A stretch of DNA of 64,000 bases, taken from the NCBI RefSeq assembly GCF_000761215.1, contig NZ_CP009438.1, positions 744,001-808,000 of the forward strand, in the 5' to 3' direction. The first letter of the stretch is position 1. The number at the start of each line of letters is the position of its first letter. Shown here piece after piece: positions 9,801-16,417 of this stretch. Made by a program: the position numbers and the translations under genes. Below the pieces are notes generated by a model. The model ran no database searches. It was not told where the DNA came from and worked only from the letters and a program-made list of their open reading frames with translations. The stretch is from Streptomyces glaucescens. GTDB lineage: Bacteria > Actinomycetota > Actinomycetes > Streptomycetales > Streptomycetaceae.

Positions 9801-11140
9801 ACCGGCAGGTTGAGCGGCGCGGCCGCGAGGCGGCGGGCCAGCGCCACGGCGTTCGGTGACGCCCGGGCCAGGAACTGCCGGACCGCGTCCCGGCCCCGCG
9901 CGGGCGGGCTCTCCGGCAGGGGCGGGTGCTGCCGGGACGCACCGAGGTCGCCGCGCGGCCCGGTGAGCAGGACGGCCGTCTCGTGCTGCCTGCCCTGCGC
10001 CGCCACCAGACGCGCCCAGCGTCCGAGGGAGCCCGGCGTCAGTTCCAGCACCGGCACCGGCACGGCCTCGTCCGGATGTCTCGGCGGCAGGGGGTCCAGG
10101 GTGATGCCGGGGCTGTCGGTGCTCAGCACGCTCAGCCGCCGGTTCGGCACGGCGGGGTGCGGGGCGTCCAGTCGCGCCCGGACCGCGCTGGGCAGGGTGA
10201 ACTCCCAGACCTCCTGCGGCATGAGGCTGAGCACGGCGGTGGGGCGGGTCCCGGCGCTCGCGCTCAGGAACGCGGCCGCGTTGCCGTTGCGCCAGGACTG
10301 CGCGAACCCGTCGGTGACCACCAGCAGCAGGTCGTCCCGTCCGGCGCCCGCCGTGGGGGCCCGGCGCCGCTGCCGGCGCACCAGGGAACCGGCGGTGGCG
10401 ACGTCGAGGGGGGCGACCGTGATGCGCTGGAACGCCGCCGTCTGCTCCAGCAGGCCCCGCAGGGCGCGGACCGTGTCGGCCCACAGCTCCATCGAGGGGT
10501 GGGTGTCGACCAGCAGGGTGAGGCTGAGCCGCCGCTCGTCCGGCTGGCGGCAGACCGGGAGCCACAGGTCGTCGGCGGCGATCCGGTCGGCCGTGGCCTC
10601 CTCGTCGAGCTCCTGCGCGCCCGGTTCCGGCCGGCGCAGGCGCAGCGGCCGTAACGCGCGGGCGAGGGCCAGTCCCCCGCGGGCCGGTGGTGAGGAGGCC
10701 CCGGCCGCCGCGTCGGCCCCGGGGGACGTCCTGAACACCGGCGTGCCGGCGCCGGACGTCGTGCGGTCCACCGCTCCGGGGCCCTCGGCCACCTCGGAGG
10801 CCGGCCCGCGGTCCGGCTCGTCGCCGTGCGCGGAATCGTCCGCGGTCACCGGCGGCGGGGCGGGTGGCTCCTCCCGCGAGTCGCCGGGCGCGTCCCGGGC
10901 CGGGCCGCCGGTGGCGTCGCCGCCGGGCGCGGTGTCCTCTCGGCGCCGGTCCCGCGGCGGCCTCGGGGGTGCCTCGGTCCGGCCGCCGCCGGGGCGGGCC
11001 CGGGCCGGACCCGCGCCCGGGCGCCGGGGGGCCCAGTCCCGGTAGGGGGCCGCGGCGTCCTGGCAGGCCGCCAGGTAGACGGCGTCCCTCAGCTCGTCCC
11101 AGGAGACCCCGGCAGGCGACGGTTCCGCGGGGTCGCTCAT
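6740..11140 (-). CDS. fxsT: FxsT-type SAV_2336 / NB-ARC / TPR protein
   Basis: 1466 residues. The N-terminal region has a short conserved head (GVSWDELRDAVYLAACQ) and a long Pro/Gly/Arg-rich linker. A SAV_2336-type domain with a von Willebrand A-like fold follows from about residue 195 (LWLPV..., LSLTLLVDTHPSMELW near 205-215, LLLVVTDGFAQSWRNG). An NB-ARC STAND ATPase follows: Walker A GVGKS near 685-692, Walker B WLLVFDNAEN near 757, and GLPLAVEQAAVWL near 833. The last 400 residues are TPR repeats. This is the architecture annotated as the FxSxx-COOH system TPR protein. The ATG at 11140 overlaps the MoxR stop (ATGA). STAND proteins act as switch-like sensors; partner and trigger here are unknown. 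Confidence 0.85.
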   Translation of the reverse strand: MSDPAEPSPAGVSWDELRDAVYLAACQDAAAPYRDWAPRRPGAGPARARPGGGRTEAPPRPPRDRRREDTAPGGDATGGPARDAPGDSREEPPAPPPVTADDSAHGDEPDRGPASEVAEGPGAVDRTTSGAGTPVFRTSPGADAAAGASSPPARGGLALARALRPLRLRRPEPGAQELDEEATADRIAADDLWLPVCRQPDERRLSLTLLVDTHPSMELWADTVRALRGLLEQTAAFQRITVAPLDVATAGSLVRRQRRRAPTAGAGRDDLLLVVTDGFAQSWRNGNAAAFLSASAGTRPTAVLSLMPQEVWEFTLPSAVRARLDAPHPAVPNRRLSVLSTDSPGITLDPLPPRHPDEAVPVPVLELTPGSLGRWARLVAAQGRQHETAVLLTGPRGDLGASRQHPPLPESPPARGRDAVRQFLARASPNAVALARRLAAAPLNLPVMRLIQKSLPGAEAWNLAEIALFGLLRRTDRRIDAEDDRLVSYDFEEGVREELLGLGTRAETLTVLRQVAAHLGPRLAAGTAGGERLVEWRLNAPDPPVTAATLPFVRPLQSALAALSGPYSARAGRLRRLLHEADSSPPPDEVTEGEVSPTVGDRPHSQPPAPPGQETDPSLEAPGGSVSTASQPVPTVARTDVPPRLWGNVPQRNRNFTGREELLEQLNRRLTEGTTAVLPEALHGMGGVGKSQIAIEHVYRHSRDYRLIWWIPAEQTNLIVQSLIELGEQMNLRAGADRSAVPAVLEALRVGEPYSNWLLVFDNAENPQEVRQFFPNDGPGRVLVTSRNAQWSSLANSLEVDVFAREESVALIKRRSPDIAEDAADRLADSLGDLPLAVEQAAVWLAETGMPVHQYLDLFETKYAELLRVDPPADYDLPVAAAWNLSLDRLREDHPAALQLLQVCAFFAPEPIDWDFFSAVRGVTAPAALREALDDPIKLARAVREIGRYALARIDHRKSTIQVHRLVQRVLIEQMNSRERAEMRHCAHEILAHADPRNPQRSTMWPRYSALLPHVRASGMVECQEGWVRELVLNEARFLLARSDYEPALEAAEDAAARWRALLGDDHEHVLSIDQVRAETLRWLGRYTEAYEVQSELVDRYRRVLGERHEATQRALSVLAIVLRARGDFYRARELDQQAYETTLREQGPDDPSTLQAAHNYAVSLRLAGDVTQARQLDEDTYQRRVEVIGDDHLLTLSTLHQLYIDLQELGRFREALEGQEALRERAVQMLGEEHSLTVWITRELSVTRRKTGDHTGAFELSGRVLDLLRRKQGEKSLDTVRAALNHATDLRQTGDLAGAAALGRQTMTYVREILGPEHPHTYATVTNLAVTSRLLGHIEESRALDEESVTGLSRVLSERHPRTLLARTNLASDHFALGEVSQAHDIDAEVLRQSVEARGEEHPSTLAVRLNLSYDLKGLGRTLEAKEHYERALASFRRVLGPDHQATKDAANGIRANCDIDALSI

Positions 11141-12267
11141 TCCGGCCTCACCGCGGGAGCCGTCCCGTCCAGCCGGTGCCAGATGGCCTCGGTGAGGTGC
11201 TGCAGCCCTTCGTCGTCGCCGCCGGTGCGCGTGGCGGCCAGGTGAAAGGCGTTGAGGAGCTGGTCGATGCTGAGTCCGCCGCGTTCCCGGCTGCGCTTGA
11301 GGAAGTTGGCGATGAGCGTGCCGCCCCACTCCTGCGCGGCCTCCGCCCCGAAGTGCGCGGCCACCATCCCGGCCAGGTCGTCGTCGCCGGGTTCCGGCAT
11401 CTGCAGCAGCAGACAGCGCCGCAGGAACGCGGGCGGGAACTCGCGTTCGCTGTTGGACGTCATCACGATCAGCGGGAAGGCACGGCACTTGACCACGCCC
11501 GCGGTGATCTCGGCCTCGCCCTCCGGGTCGTCCGTCTGCACCGTGACGACCGGGTTGCGCCGCCGGGCGCGCCGCAGCTCCGGGATGGTGAACGTGCCGT
11601 CCTCGAACACGCTGAGCAGGTCGTTGGCGAGGTCGAGGTCGCTCTTGTCCAGTTCGTCGATCAGCAGGACGCGCGGTTCCTCGTACGGCAGCAGGGCCGT
11701 GCCGAGCGGGCCGAGCTGGATGTAGTCCCCGATGTCGGGCGGTGCCGTGGGGCCGTGCTCCGCCGGGGTGTCACCGGCCGCGGCGCGCAGTGCGGCGGTG
11801 TCCTGCACACGGCCGATCGCGTCGTACTCGTACAGTCCGCGCTGGAGCGTGGTCCGGCTCGTGATGTGCCAGCGCAGCACCCGGCCGAGCCGTAACTCCC
11901 GGCTGATCCGGTAGGCGAGGCTGGACTTGCCGGTGCCGGGACGGCCGCTGACGAGGAGCGGGCGGCGCAGCAGCAGGGCCGCGTTGACCAGGTCCGCCTC
12001 CCGGCGCGCGTAGGCGGGGGCGTAGCCGGCGGGCCGGTGGCCGCCCAGCCGGCGGGCGGTCTCCGCCTCGTCGGCGGGTGGCGGCGCGGTCACGGGCCCG
12101 CCGTGGAACGCCCGCCACGGCGGGGGCGGCGGGAGGAGTTGCCCCAGGGTGGTGTCGGGCAGCGGCTCACCGGTGCCCCGGTAGATCCACCAGCGCGGCC
12201 GTTCGCCGTCGCGGGCGGGCGGGGCGGCGTCGGGGTGGGGTACGGACGTGTCGTCAGGTGGCGTCAC
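11137..12267 (-). CDS. MoxR-like AAA+ ATPase of a VMAP conflict system
   Basis: 376 residues from GTG at 12267, overlapping the upstream VMAP stop (GTGA). Walker A is GRPGTGKSS (about 108-116), Walker B LLIDELDK (about 201-208), sensor-1 region VMTSNSEREF (about 268-277), followed by FLRRC. An N-terminal 60-residue Pro-rich segment ends in a conserved WRAFHGGP. MoxR ATPases typically act as remodelling chaperones with a vWA partner; here the vWA-like module is in the downstream FxsT protein. The set MoxR, VMAP-C and vWA/STAND protein is the NTP-dependent core of the ternary conflict systems described in multicellular bacteria. All three genes overlap by four bases, so they are made in fixed proportion. 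Confidence 0.87.
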   Translation of the reverse strand: MTPPDDTSVPHPDAAPPARDGERPRWWIYRGTGEPLPDTTLGQLLPPPPPWRAFHGGPVTAPPPADEAETARRLGGHRPAGYAPAYARREADLVNAALLLRRPLLVSGRPGTGKSSLAYRISRELRLGRVLRWHITSRTTLQRGLYEYDAIGRVQDTAALRAAAGDTPAEHGPTAPPDIGDYIQLGPLGTALLPYEEPRVLLIDELDKSDLDLANDLLSVFEDGTFTIPELRRARRRNPVVTVQTDDPEGEAEITAGVVKCRAFPLIVMTSNSEREFPPAFLRRCLLLQMPEPGDDDLAGMVAAHFGAEAAQEWGGTLIANFLKRSRERGGLSIDQLLNAFHLAATRTGGDDEGLQHLTEAIWHRLDGTAPAVRPE

Positions 12268-13754
12268 TGGCCCTCCTCCTCCGTGCGGGCGGCCTCCTGG
12301 CCCCTGCCTGGGGAAGCGACGGGCATGCGGTCCGGGTCGTCCCACAACAGCGCCACGTGCGGGCCGACGACGGCGATCGTCCCAGCATCGCGGTCGGCGG
12401 CCGCGATGCGCAACGCCCTGACCACGCCGGGCAGTCCGCGCGGGTCGTGGCGCTCCAGCAGGGTGCGCAGTTCGGCCCGGAAGGCGGGGTCCGCACGGCC
12501 TCTGCGGTCCCACAGGACGATCGGCACGCCCGCCCGCAGCGCTTCTCCCAGTTCGTCGGTGCGCCGCTGCGCGGCGCCGTCCCGCCCGGCGCTGCCCGGC
12601 GCCTCGCTGAGCACGACGACCGCCGGCGGCGGCTCGGACAGCAGGTGTGCCCGGCCGTCCTCGGGGAACCAGTGGACCCGCCCGGCCTTTCCCTCGGTGA
12701 ACGCGCGCCATCGGCTCCCCCAGCGGCCGTGCAGGTCGCGCCGGTCGTGCCGGTCCAGGCTGCGCAGGACGACGTGATGATCCTCCCCCAACACCCCACC
12801 CACTCCTTGAAAAGCGGCCTTGCGCCATCGTTCCACGCGCAGGTCCAGCAGGGCACGCGGAAGGACGAACTCGATCGCGATGTCCGTCTTCAGATATGCC
12901 CAATCGCTCTCCGCTCGATGGATGAGTCGACGCACGGCCCGTTCCGCGTGCTCCAGGGGCACGCGCCGGTCCGCGCCCCGCTGCTGCTGCCCCGGGTGCG
13001 TGCGCCACCAGTGGGACAGCAGGACCTCGGTCCGGGTGTCGGAGTCGAGCAGCGGCCGCAGGCGCAGCACCAGGCAGCTGGTGGGGTTCCAGACGTCGCC
13101 CGGGTGGCGGGCCGGGGCCTGCCCGGGCTGCTCCTGCCCGGGGTCCCGGGGCGTGGGGAGGGTGTCGTGCGCGTCCGCCCAGTCGGCGAGGGCGAAGTCG
13201 CGGCCGCCGCCGGCCGGGACGAGCTGCCGCAGCAGCTGGAAGCAGGGCAGGCTCTCTCCGGGGCGGGCGTTCAGCGTCGCGGCGTGCAGGAAGACCGACC
13301 AGGGTTCGGTGCAGTGGGCCGGCGGGCCGGGGCGCCCGCGGACGCCGAGGAACCGGGCGTACCAGCGGCGCAGGTCGGGCACGCGGACGCCGTCGAGGAG
13401 GGTGAACACCTCGTTCCACTCCTCGGCGTCGAACAGTTCGACCTCCCAGGCGGCGACGGCCACCTTCAGTCGCTGGATCGCCGTCGTGTTGCCCTCGCGG
13501 ACCTCCAAGTGGCGTACCAGCGGGGCGAGTCCGTCCGGCCGGTGGCACATCTCCTCCATCAGCTGCACGAGGAGCGCACGGCGTGACATCGGCACGGTGC
13601 TGTCGACGGCGGCGCGGGAGCGCGGGCCGAACCGGTGGACCATGTGCCCGAAGGCGAGCGGGTCCAGCAGCGCGCAGACGTCGTCCACCGCGTCCACCAG
13701 GTAGCGGGGCAGTTCCCGTGGCGCGTCGTCGGCGCGCTCCCCCGGCCCGGTCAT
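12264..13754 (-). CDS. VMAP-C domain protein (vWA-MoxR associated protein)
   Basis: 496 residues from ATG at 13754. The N-terminal 100 residues (PRYLVDAVDDVCALLD...RRALLVQLMEEMCHRPDGLAPLVRHLE) look like a helical effector-associated domain, the adaptor that couples these cores to effectors such as trypsin-like proteases. The C-terminal half carries the VMAP-C module: about 280-300 DIAIEFVLPRALLDLRVERW, then HHVVLRSLDR, a WRAF segment, and VPIVLWDRRG. Between them is a linker with a conserved CLVLRLRPLLDS start. It overlaps by four bases both with the upstream protease-like stub (ATGA at 13751-13754) and with the MoxR gene. The role is structural or regulatory; no catalytic residues are evident. 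Confidence 0.8.
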   Translation of the reverse strand: MTGPGERADDAPRELPRYLVDAVDDVCALLDPLAFGHMVHRFGPRSRAAVDSTVPMSRRALLVQLMEEMCHRPDGLAPLVRHLEVREGNTTAIQRLKVAVAAWEVELFDAEEWNEVFTLLDGVRVPDLRRWYARFLGVRGRPGPPAHCTEPWSVFLHAATLNARPGESLPCFQLLRQLVPAGGGRDFALADWADAHDTLPTPRDPGQEQPGQAPARHPGDVWNPTSCLVLRLRPLLDSDTRTEVLLSHWWRTHPGQQQRGADRRVPLEHAERAVRRLIHRAESDWAYLKTDIAIEFVLPRALLDLRVERWRKAAFQGVGGVLGEDHHVVLRSLDRHDRRDLHGRWGSRWRAFTEGKAGRVHWFPEDGRAHLLSEPPPAVVVLSEAPGSAGRDGAAQRRTDELGEALRAGVPIVLWDRRGRADPAFRAELRTLLERHDPRGLPGVVRALRIAAADRDAGTIAVVGPHVALLWDDPDRMPVASPGRGQEAARTEEEGQ

Positions 13755-14224
13755 CCGCGCTCCCCCCGGCCGGTCTCCCGGGCGTCGGCGAGGAGCCCGG
13801 CCGGACTGCCGCGGGGGTGGCCGGCGAGGGCGGCACGCCGGCCGTCCCCGGGGAGCCGGCGGGCGAGGGGCAGGGGCCCGGTGCCGGCGGGGAGCCGGCA
13901 GGTCTCGCCGTGCGGCGCGAGGACCGCGCGGCCGCGGCTGTCCGGGAGCCGGGCGCCGGGCCCGGGGCCGTCCGGCGCGGTGATGCGCGGCCGGCCGTCC
14001 GGCAGCGGGACGGCGCCGCTCCGCCGGCCGCTCCCCGGCAGGCCGACGCCCAGCCGGCCGGCGGCCGCCGACGGCGCGTCACCGGGCGGGAGTGACGCCG
14101 CCTCGACGACATGGGCGCGGGTGATCACGTGCGGTCCCGCGCCGGCCGGGGCGACCAGCACCCCGGCACCCCATAAGGAGCCGTCCTGGGACGGCACCCG
14201 GTTCCGGCCTCGCTTCGGCCCCAC
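13751..14224 (-). CDS. Trypsin-like protease stub without Asp/Ser of the triad
   Basis: 157 residues from a GTG at 14224. The first 45 residues (SLWGAGVLVAPAG.GPHVITRAHVV) match the beginning of the trypsin-like peptidase domains that accompany VMAP systems, with the putative catalytic histidine at H38. After about residue 55 the sequence becomes a Gly/Pro/Arg-rich string with no recognisable Asp segment and no GxSGG-like serine motif. Neither of the other two minus-strand frames restores one. The gene still ends with a perfect ATGA overlap onto the VMAP gene. It may now serve mainly to deliver ribosomes to the VMAP start, or be a decayed effector. I cannot exclude a divergent non-protease protein. 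Confidence 0.55.
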   Translation of the reverse strand: MGPKRGRNRVPSQDGSLWGAGVLVAPAGAGPHVITRAHVVEAASLPPGDAPSAAAGRLGVGLPGSGRRSGAVPLPDGRPRITAPDGPGPGARLPDSRGRAVLAPHGETCRLPAGTGPLPLARRLPGDGRRAALAGHPRGSPAGLLADARETGRGERG

Positions 14225-14343
14225 AGTGATCGTCTCCCCCGCACGTCACGCATGTGCCCGAACTTGTTCCCCCAGTGTAAAGAGGCCATTCGCGTTCGGT
14301 GTGGTGTCGTGCGCCGGCCGTCCCCGCCGTGGTGAGCGTGCGT

Positions 14344-14718
14344 TCACGCGCACAGCGCCCGGGCCAGCGCGTATCCCCCGAACGCGGCCCCGAGTCCGGC
14401 CGCCACGCTGCCCGCCGCGTTGGCCGCGGCGGGCAGCCGGGCCCCGGACTCGACGAGCCGCAGGGTCTCGTAGGAGAAGGTCGAGTAGGTGGTCAGGGCG
14501 CCGCACAGGCCGGTGCCGAGGAAGAGCCGGAGGGAGGAGCCGGCCGCCCCGGCGGCGGTCGCGCCGGTCAGCAGGCCGAGGACGAGGCAGCCGGTGACGT
14601 TGACGGCGAAGGTGCCCCAGGGGAAGACGGAGTCGTGGCGGGACTGCACCGCGCGGTCGGTGAGGTAGCGCAGCGGGGCGCCGATCATGCCGCCGACGAC
14701 GACCAGCAGCCAGTTCAC
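14344..14718 (-). CDS. crcB: Fluoride channel protein CrcB/Fluc
   Basis: 124 residues, small membrane protein with four hydrophobic segments. Conserved blocks: [24 protein letters not shown], and [13 protein letters not shown] with the phenylalanine/threonine-rich pore segment of fluoride exporters. It starts at GTG 14718, overlapping the DUF190 stop by four bases, and is the last of three coupled genes with a second crcB. In Gram-positive bacteria two CrcB proteins commonly form an antiparallel heterodimer that exports fluoride from the cytoplasm; the pairing here fits that. Confidence 0.93.
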   Translation of the reverse strand: MNWLLVVVGGMIGAPLRYLTDRAVQSRHDSVFPWGTFAVNVTGCLVLGLLTGATAAGAAGSSLRLFLGTGLCGALTTYSTFSYETLRLVESGARLPAAANAAGSVAAGLGAAFGGYALARALCA

Positions 14719-15062
14719 TCCGCGTCCTCCCGGGCGGCGGGCCGCACGATCTCGCAGGGGTCGAGGGTCACCAGCCCGCCGGTGACCAGCCCGTCCAGTT
14801 CCGGCAGGAAGGCGCGTACGCGGTCCTCGGCGTCCACGACGACGACGGCCACCGGCAGGTCGTCGCTGAGGGACAGCAGCCGGGAGGTGTGCACGACGCG
14901 GGAGGCGCCGAAGCCCTCGACGCCGTGGAAGACGCTGGCGCCGGCGAGGCCGGCCGCGTGGGCCCGGTGCACGATCTCCGCGTACAGGGGCCGGTGGTGC
15001 CAGGTGTCGTGCTCGCCGACGAGGACGGTCAGCCGCAGGGCACGGCCGGCCGGCCGGGTCAT
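14715..15062 (-). CDS. DUF190 protein between two crcB genes
   Basis: 115 residues. It shows the DUF190 pattern: [27 protein letters not shown] near the N-terminus, [15 protein letters not shown], and [14 protein letters not shown]. The fold is PII-like (ferredoxin-type), so a regulatory or trimeric binding role is plausible, but the biochemical function is not established. The ATG at 15062 overlaps the upstream crcB stop, and its own stop overlaps the next crcB start. This gene order is common in actinobacterial fluoride resistance operons. Confidence 0.9.
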   Translation of the reverse strand: MTRPAGRALRLTVLVGEHDTWHHRPLYAEIVHRAHAAGLAGASVFHGVEGFGASRVVHTSRLLSLSDDLPVAVVVVDAEDRVRAFLPELDGLVTGGLVTLDPCEIVRPAAREDAE

Positions 15063-15523
15063 CGCCGCCTCCCGGGCAGCAGCCGCCGGGCCGCGGTGGC
15101 GGCGAGCCAGACGGCGGTGAGGGCGGCGCCCAGGGTCGCGGCGAGGTAGGCGGCGGCCGTGCCGGGACGGCCGGCCTCGACGAGCCGCTGGATGTCGACG
15201 GCGTAGGTGGAGAAGGTGGTGAAGCCGCCGAGCACCCCGGTGCCGAAGAACGGGCGCAGCAACGGGTGGGCGGGGCGCCGGCCCTCGGTGACGGCCACCA
15301 GGAAGACGCCGATCACGGCGCAGCCGGCGACGTTGACCCAGAAGGTCGCCCACGGGAAGCCGTCCGGTGCGGCCGGCCACCGGAGGGAGGCCGCGTAGCG
15401 GGCGCTCGCGCCGATGCCGCCGCCGAGCGCGACCACGGCGACCACCGGCGCCTGGGAGCGCCGGGCGGAGCGCCGCCGTACCGGGGCACGGGGCGCGGCG
15501 CGGTCGGTGCCGGGGGATGTCAT
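15059..15523 (-). CDS. crcB: Fluoride channel protein CrcB/Fluc, second copy with extended N-terminus
   Basis: 154 residues from ATG 15523. A basic 27-residue tail (RRRSARRSQ) precedes the family core: [25 protein letters not shown], and [16 protein letters not shown]. Four membrane helices are expected. Its core resembles the other crcB product closely enough to pair with it, but the sequences differ clearly, as in heterodimeric Fluc pairs. It is the first gene of the three-gene overlapping set. I looked for a fluoride riboswitch in the 130 bases upstream and found no GGCGATG-type element. Confidence 0.92.
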   Translation of the reverse strand: MTSPGTDRAAPRAPVRRRSARRSQAPVVAVVALGGGIGASARYAASLRWPAAPDGFPWATFWVNVAGCAVIGVFLVAVTEGRRPAHPLLRPFFGTGVLGGFTTFSTYAVDIQRLVEAGRPGTAAAYLAATLGAALTAVWLAATAARRLLPGRRR

Positions 15524-15796
15524 GGTGGTGCCTCTCCTACTCGCCCGGGCCCTGGTACGCGGGCGACGCCCCGGCAGGCAAGGGACCGCCGGCCCGGCCG
15601 CCGCGTTCGCGCGCGGCGGGCCCCGCCGCCGCGCCGCGCGGTGATCACGGCCGGTCAACAGCCTAACGCCGGGCCGTCGCGGCGGTCACTTCGGCGCCGG
15701 CGGTGTGCTCGCGGGTGCCCGGCGCCCCGATCCCGCGGGTGACCCCCGGAGGGCGGCTGCGGGCATGCGTCGGGGCGCGGGGTGGAACAGGCGGCC

Positions 15797-15895
15797 CGGC
15801 CGGGACAGCCGTCCGCCGGGCCGGGAAAGCCGTCCGCCGGGCCGGGACGTCCGTCCGTCCGGCGAGCGGCGCGGTGGCGCGGTGGCGCGGTGGCG
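15797..15895. repeat. 21-bp tandem repeat followed by 9-bp repeats
   Basis: Nearly three copies of a 21-base unit built on GGGCCGGGA(C/A)AGCCGTCCGCC run from about 15797 to 15857. They are followed by three copies of GCGCGGTGG-like words to about 15895. The block lies between the crcB operon start region and the end of the HTH gene. No coding or known regulatory role is visible. Confidence 0.6.
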
Positions 15896-15904
15896 CCGAG
15901 ACCG

Positions 15905-16192
15905 CTACCAGCCCTTCTCGAAGATCCGTGCCACCTCGGCGATCCGCACCTCATCGCGCCGGTAGTGGTCCCGGCCGTCGATCCGGCGGACGCGGAGCAG
16001 GCCGAGGGCGGTGAGGAGGGTGAGATGGGTGCGGGCGACCGGGCCGGGCACGCCCAGCACGGCGGCCACGGCATCGGCGGGGACGCCGTCCGCGAGGAGA
16101 TCGGTGCCGTGGGACGGCGGGAAGTGGGCGGCCGGGTCCCTGAGCCACTCCAGGATGCGCAGCCGGGTGTCGTGGGCGGGAGTCCTCAGCAT
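15905..16192 (-). CDS. Small winged-helix (ArsR-like) transcriptional regulator
   Basis: 95 residues, a single winged helix-turn-helix domain: HDTRLRILEWLRDPAAHFPP at the start, PADAVAAVLGVPGPVARTHLTLLTALGLL as the HTH, and RIDGRDHYRRDE as the wing. No cysteine pair for metal binding is present (no cysteines at all), so metal sensing of the ArsR/SmtB kind is unlikely. It is isolated: the crcB operon and galactanase gene are separated from it by more than 200 bases on either side, so its target is unknown. Confidence 0.8.
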   Translation of the reverse strand: MLRTPAHDTRLRILEWLRDPAAHFPPSHGTDLLADGVPADAVAAVLGVPGPVARTHLTLLTALGLLRVRRIDGRDHYRRDEVRIAEVARIFEKGW

Positions 16193-16321
16193 CTGTCCCC
16201 CTCCGTCGGGCGCCTCACTGGGCCGTCTTTCCCTGCGCGGCGGAGGCTGAGACGTCGGTTCCCGGACGTGCCGCCCCTGTCCGGTGTCGGCCCCCCTTCC
16301 CCCGCGGTGCGGGGAACGGCG

Positions 16322-16363
16322 GGGGCCCGGCCGCGGAGGCGTGCCCTCTCGCGGCCGGGCCCC
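16322..16363. terminator. Strong hairpin after the galactanase gene
   Basis: Perfect 14-base arms at 16322-16335 and 16350-16363 with a 14-base loop, 55 bases beyond the galactanase stop codon. The position between two minus-strand genes suggests it ends the galactanase transcript. Confidence 0.75.
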
Positions 16364-16417
16364 GGGTGCGCCGGGCGGCAGTGGCCGGACCGGGTCAGCC
16401 GGCGCCGGCCGTACGGA

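Noticed and set aside
14225..14343. Missing C-terminal half of the protease in another frame upstream or downstream
   Set aside because: Neither this gap nor the alternative frames of 13751-14224 contain a GxSGG-like or Asp-motif segment.
15524..15660. Possible fluoride riboswitch upstream of the crcB operon
   Set aside because: No GGCGATG...CTGATG...CTCCTA-type pattern on the minus strand; a similar CTCCTAC word occurs only on the other strand.
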